The notes beneath the pieces were generated by a model that did not search any database, was not told the origin of the DNA, and saw nothing but the letters and a program-made list of their open reading frames with translations. This document shows, piece by piece, positions 60,529 to 64,000 of a stretch of 64,000 bases of DNA. The position numbers were made by a program, and so were the translations under genes. Position 1 is the stretch's first letter. Each line of letters opens with the position of its first letter. The DNA is from Moringa oleifera (taxonomy: Eukaryota; Streptophyta; Magnoliopsida; Brassicales; Moringaceae), in contig JAJFZO010000407.1 of the NCBI GenBank assembly GCA_021397835.1, forward strand, positions 2,294,001-2,358,000. Direction: 5' to 3'.

Positions 60529-63400
60529 GAATCTTAGGAAGGAACACTGCAATTGGATTTTGCAAATTGTTAAAAGATTCAATGGCCTGGGAGAATAGTT
60601 TGTGGCAGGAAAACAGCATCACAAATCTTGATATGATGCATTTAGTATTGGAGAAATTGGAGGTGCTTTTACAGGTAGGATACTCAGCTAAATGAGAACA
60701 AACATTTCTTGTCTCACGAAGCCTTTGTCCCCTGTAAGGAGCTTGCTGTTCTTTCTTCACCTCATACATTTACTTTAAATAAAAATTACTTTGCATTTCC
60801 AGGGCATTTATACAGCCCAAGAGAAATCAATACAGTGAAACAAGTGGGGAAGGGAGAAAAGAGAGAAGTGGGGGCAGGGGTGCAGAGCTACTGGAGCCAC
60901 TGCTCGCTCAGAATTGCTATTTACTAGAGCATAAAAAATAACAAATGAGACAGGACAACCTTATCAGGATTTGAAGTCCAATCCTTCAAGTACGATAGAA
61001 GCTTCAGAGTATCTGAGAATGGTAAAGCCTGCAGTGAAAATCACCCAATTAGACATTACTTCACAATCAGAACTTAAAATGCAGAATCTCGCCCAATCAT
61101 AACCATATAAATTTTCCTTTGGCCTGATAAAAAAAGAAATATCGGGCAGACACTACAATGAATACTGAGGCAACATTGGGTTCACAGGAATTGCAATAAT
61201 CTTTTATTATGCTTTTTGTTTTTTGAGTATATCTTCCATTAATTTCAATCTGAATAAAACTTAAAAGAAAAATAAATGAACAAGCCCCATGAAACTGGAG
61301 AATGTGGAAGCCATAAAGAGATTTGCCACAGTGACGAGAACTACATGCATACCAAATACATGATTTCAATTGCAAATTCTCCAAGGAATGAAGAGGTCAA
61401 ATTATAAGGTCAGTAACAAAACTAGGACTGCTTCTTCCCAACTTGAACACCACTTATGTGCAAAGTTGGTGCCCTGCTTCATAATGAGAAGGCAATGTGG
61501 CACATAAGCAATTAAAGGATCATCATTTGAAACCTAAGAAATACCAGCAAAAGGGAATGTGTCAATTCATCTAAGACTAAGCTTCTGATGAGATGAAACT
61601 GACGAGAAAATTACAAGAGAGCTCATTGCATATCAGCTTCCTTTTTAAGTGTTGAAGACCTCTTGGAGACAATAGATGCTTTGTGGACCGCAAATAACAC
61701 TTTCAGTTCTATTTTTTCTTATAAGCATCTTACCAGTAAGGTCTGCTCCAGATCATTCGTGTTTACATTTGAAAGTGCACGGAGAACATAATCAGATGGA
61801 GAGAGACCCAGCATTACGACGTTTGGTATGAACTCAGCAAAACTTCCCCTCACTTTCTCCTCCTGAAAGTTACAAAGTTAAACACAAAAATAAAAAGATA
61901 GATGTAAAGAGATAATAATATAAGCATGCCCCGAAATTATTTGCCCAGTAAAAAATTTCCCGAATTGGTTTCATAATTGAGAGATCAATCCATTACTACA
62001 AACACTTCATCTTGTCAATTTTCAGAATTCTTCTTATTATTATCCCTTGCAAGAACTCCTGTTTTAGATCTTTTCATATGATCTGTGCTCCTTCTAAGGA
62101 ATAAAAGGATGAAACTTTTCAGATAACAAATAACAGATTAAAGAGAGTTCAGGGTTGACATGCATGAGAAGACGAGCAGCCCCTTCAAGAAAACTAGTGT
62201 TTTCAAAGAGAATGTTGTTAGAACATAATTGTTGAAGAACAATCTCATAAGTTCCCTCACATGCAAAGAATTGAGGCCGCTTTTCATGGTTATCCAGCTT
62301 CTATAAGCTAGCAAACTCTTGGCCCGCCCTTTATTTTTTGACTTCAATTATGTCCGTTTCTTCAGTGTCCTTGGAACAAATAGTAATCACAAAACAGCAA
62401 ACAATTACAGCCCCTCCCACCTTCCCCCTTTTGATGAGAATTTTTAAAAAGCATTCCAACATTGAGCAAACTAGGATGTAAGAGAAAAATTATTATACCT
62501 CATGGTCAGCAAGACGCTTCAATTCTACCTCAGCAATGTCTAGTGCATCAATAATAGAATCAGTTGCCGTAAGGGTTTCTTGAGTCTTCTTCCCTGCTAA
62601 GGCCACAGCACCCTCTTCTGGGATTTCTTCCTTGGGTGCATACCTGTTTTCAAATGCATTGTCAATGTCAGACTCAAACATCTCCTCCAACCGTTTTTCC
62701 TTTTCTTCCTGCACATTCAAATGGCAGATTGTACTCAGATAAAACAATAATGAAAAATACCAGTTCCAAATATTAATAAATCTCCATAATACACTCAGGA
62801 GAAATAGAGCAAAATTTGTTTTGATTTCCGCAAATGCAAGTTATATATATACACAATAACAGCTAGAAAAGGAAAAGAACCTCAATGAAAAATGGCTCTT
62901 CAGTGCGATCCCAACGACGTATGGAACGATCATGAGATCCTGTCACAACAAAATCACCACGGTTGCTACTTGCAAGACACCAAACATCTGCATGGTGCCC
63001 TTCAAGAGTTAAAAGCAATTCAAACTTATCAGCATCCCAGTACTTCACAAGTCGATCTTTTCCAACACTAAACATGTAATGGGTGTTGCGAACAAACTGT
63101 ACGGCCATAACACTGCCAAGAAAATAATGTATCAGAAGAGCTTTGTAGTATATCACCTACACAATCCAAAATTAGGAAAATATTTTAATTTTTATATCCA
63201 TGTCTAATTATGAGGCACCTATCAGCATGAGCAAAGATGGATTTATGGCAGTCACCAAAATCCAAACCCCAGATTTTCAAATTTTTGTCTGCAGAGCCAG
63301 TCACAATCAAATCACCATCCGATGAAACATCCATGCATAGTACGGGCAGCTTGTGCCCGTACAACGAAAGGAAAAACTTGAGTGAATCCATAAAGAAAAC
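59374..63400 (-). CDS. WDR3: WDR3/UTP12 WD40 protein, C-terminal eight exons
   Basis: Exons on the minus strand: 63219-63400, 62881-63112, 62499-62708, 61734-61862, 60960-61028, 60189-60311, 59612-59662 and 59374-59517, in phase, 380 codons including stop. The first two exons carry WD40 blades ([15 protein letters not shown] with [26 protein letters not shown] with [11 protein letters not shown]). A charged linker follows ([19 protein letters not shown]). The Utp12 C-terminal helical domain comes next ([14 protein letters not shown] through [10 protein letters not shown] and [10 protein letters not shown]). The end is a lysine-rich tail, [12 protein letters not shown]3/Utp12 is a component of the UTP-B part of the small-subunit processome in the nucleolus, needed for 18S rRNA processing; this is known for the family. 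The upstream exons, most of the protein's WD40 blades, are beyond the right edge. Confidence 0.95.
60481..60526. repeat. (ATA)15 microsatellite in WDR3 intron
   Basis: A perfect ATA trinucleotide run of about 46 bp lies in the intron between the exons at 60189-60311 and 60960-61028. Confidence 0.95.
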
Positions 63401-64000
63401 CTGATGAAAATAAAAATTGATATAAAATGCATCAGAATAATAACAAGCCCACAGTAGTACCAAACAATACCATATCTTAAATTTTAATAGTAGTAAGATG
63501 CTCTAGAAAATCAACAAAAGATATTCTCATAATTAGCAATGTAACATACTAATTCAGATTACAAAGTTGATTTGTAGAATAGGTATTGCTTTAAAATGAC
63601 ATTGAACAACCTAAAATCTTTGTTCAGAGTGGCCCTAAATTATTTATCCAATCCATCATAAATATGCATGCATCATCTAAAGTTTCCATCACAAAATATA
63701 ATCAAGCAGCTCATCTATGGTCCTTCATCTTCAAGATTTTGTTTCTGAAATAGCAATCCATGTCTGGTATCACAACTTCTCGAATTTACATATAAAACAA
63801 GTGAATCACGTTTCTTTTGATCAGTTTTATTAATTAACCACATAGCCTTTCTCTGTCTTCAAGCATCCTTAAACATACTTGTTTTCACACTCACAGCACA
63901 TATATTATGGCTATTCATTTTAATCAAACCTGATTAGCAGGTGGCAGCACAAAATGATACATGTTCAATAAGTTCTCCATTTAATAATTACTGCAACTAA
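63401..64000 (-). other. WDR3: WDR3 intron running off the window
   Basis: The exon starting at 63400 is preceded by a CAG acceptor and begins with VFFMDSLKF, a mid-protein position. The sequence to the right edge is therefore intron. No exon of WDR3 or other gene is visible in it. Confidence 0.8.

Overview
The window is nuclear DNA from a flowering plant, most likely a eudicot and possibly a woody one. Protein-coding genes are split into many short exons with GT-AG introns. The proteins are plant families (SGR6-type HEAT-repeat protein, NodGS, alpha-expansin, thaumatin-like protein). Spacers are AT-rich, and L1-type LINEs sit in the introns. The sequence does not fix the species. I found no prokaryotic features, tRNA, rRNA or CRISPR array.

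Layout, left to right. Positions 1-34027 are one minus-strand gene, a homolog of Arabidopsis SHOOT GRAVITROPISM 6 (MROH-like HEAT-repeat protein). I could place 44 consecutive exons with matching phases (4,413 coding bases, 1,471 residues); the C-terminal exons lie beyond position 1. Close to half of this gene is LINE sequence: a near full-length element at 1-about 5000, a nest at 18276-25040, a plus-strand copy at 25500-26392, a fragment at 27545-27672 and a 5'-truncated copy at 29493-30847. Intron 7 also carries a tandem array of three 217-bp units (28702-29353).

Positions 35050-35416 look like a solo LTR. A two-exon thaumatin-like (PR-5) gene follows on the minus strand (35712-36607). Positions 36608-43981 are a very AT-rich spacer with microsatellites, a 20-bp minisatellite, a possible fold-back structure and duplicated AT-rich repeats, but no credible gene.

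The plus strand then carries an 18-exon gene for NodGS, an amidohydrolase-like domain fused to a type-I glutamine synthetase domain (43982-55727, 842 residues, complete), and a three-exon alpha-expansin gene (57186-58304, 276 residues, complete). From 59374 to the right edge is the 3' half of a minus-strand gene for WDR3/UTP12, a WD40 protein of the small-subunit processome (eight exons, 380 codons including stop; the 5' part is off the window).

The genes do not form a functional cluster; they are ordinary single plant genes. The most unusual content is in the repeats: two LINE insertions with exact 17- and 18-bp target-site duplications, a shared stem-loop and tail near the LINE 3' ends, a possible 3'-transduction or chimeric insertion, and the 217-bp tandem triplication. 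I did not find evidence of an undescribed biological system.
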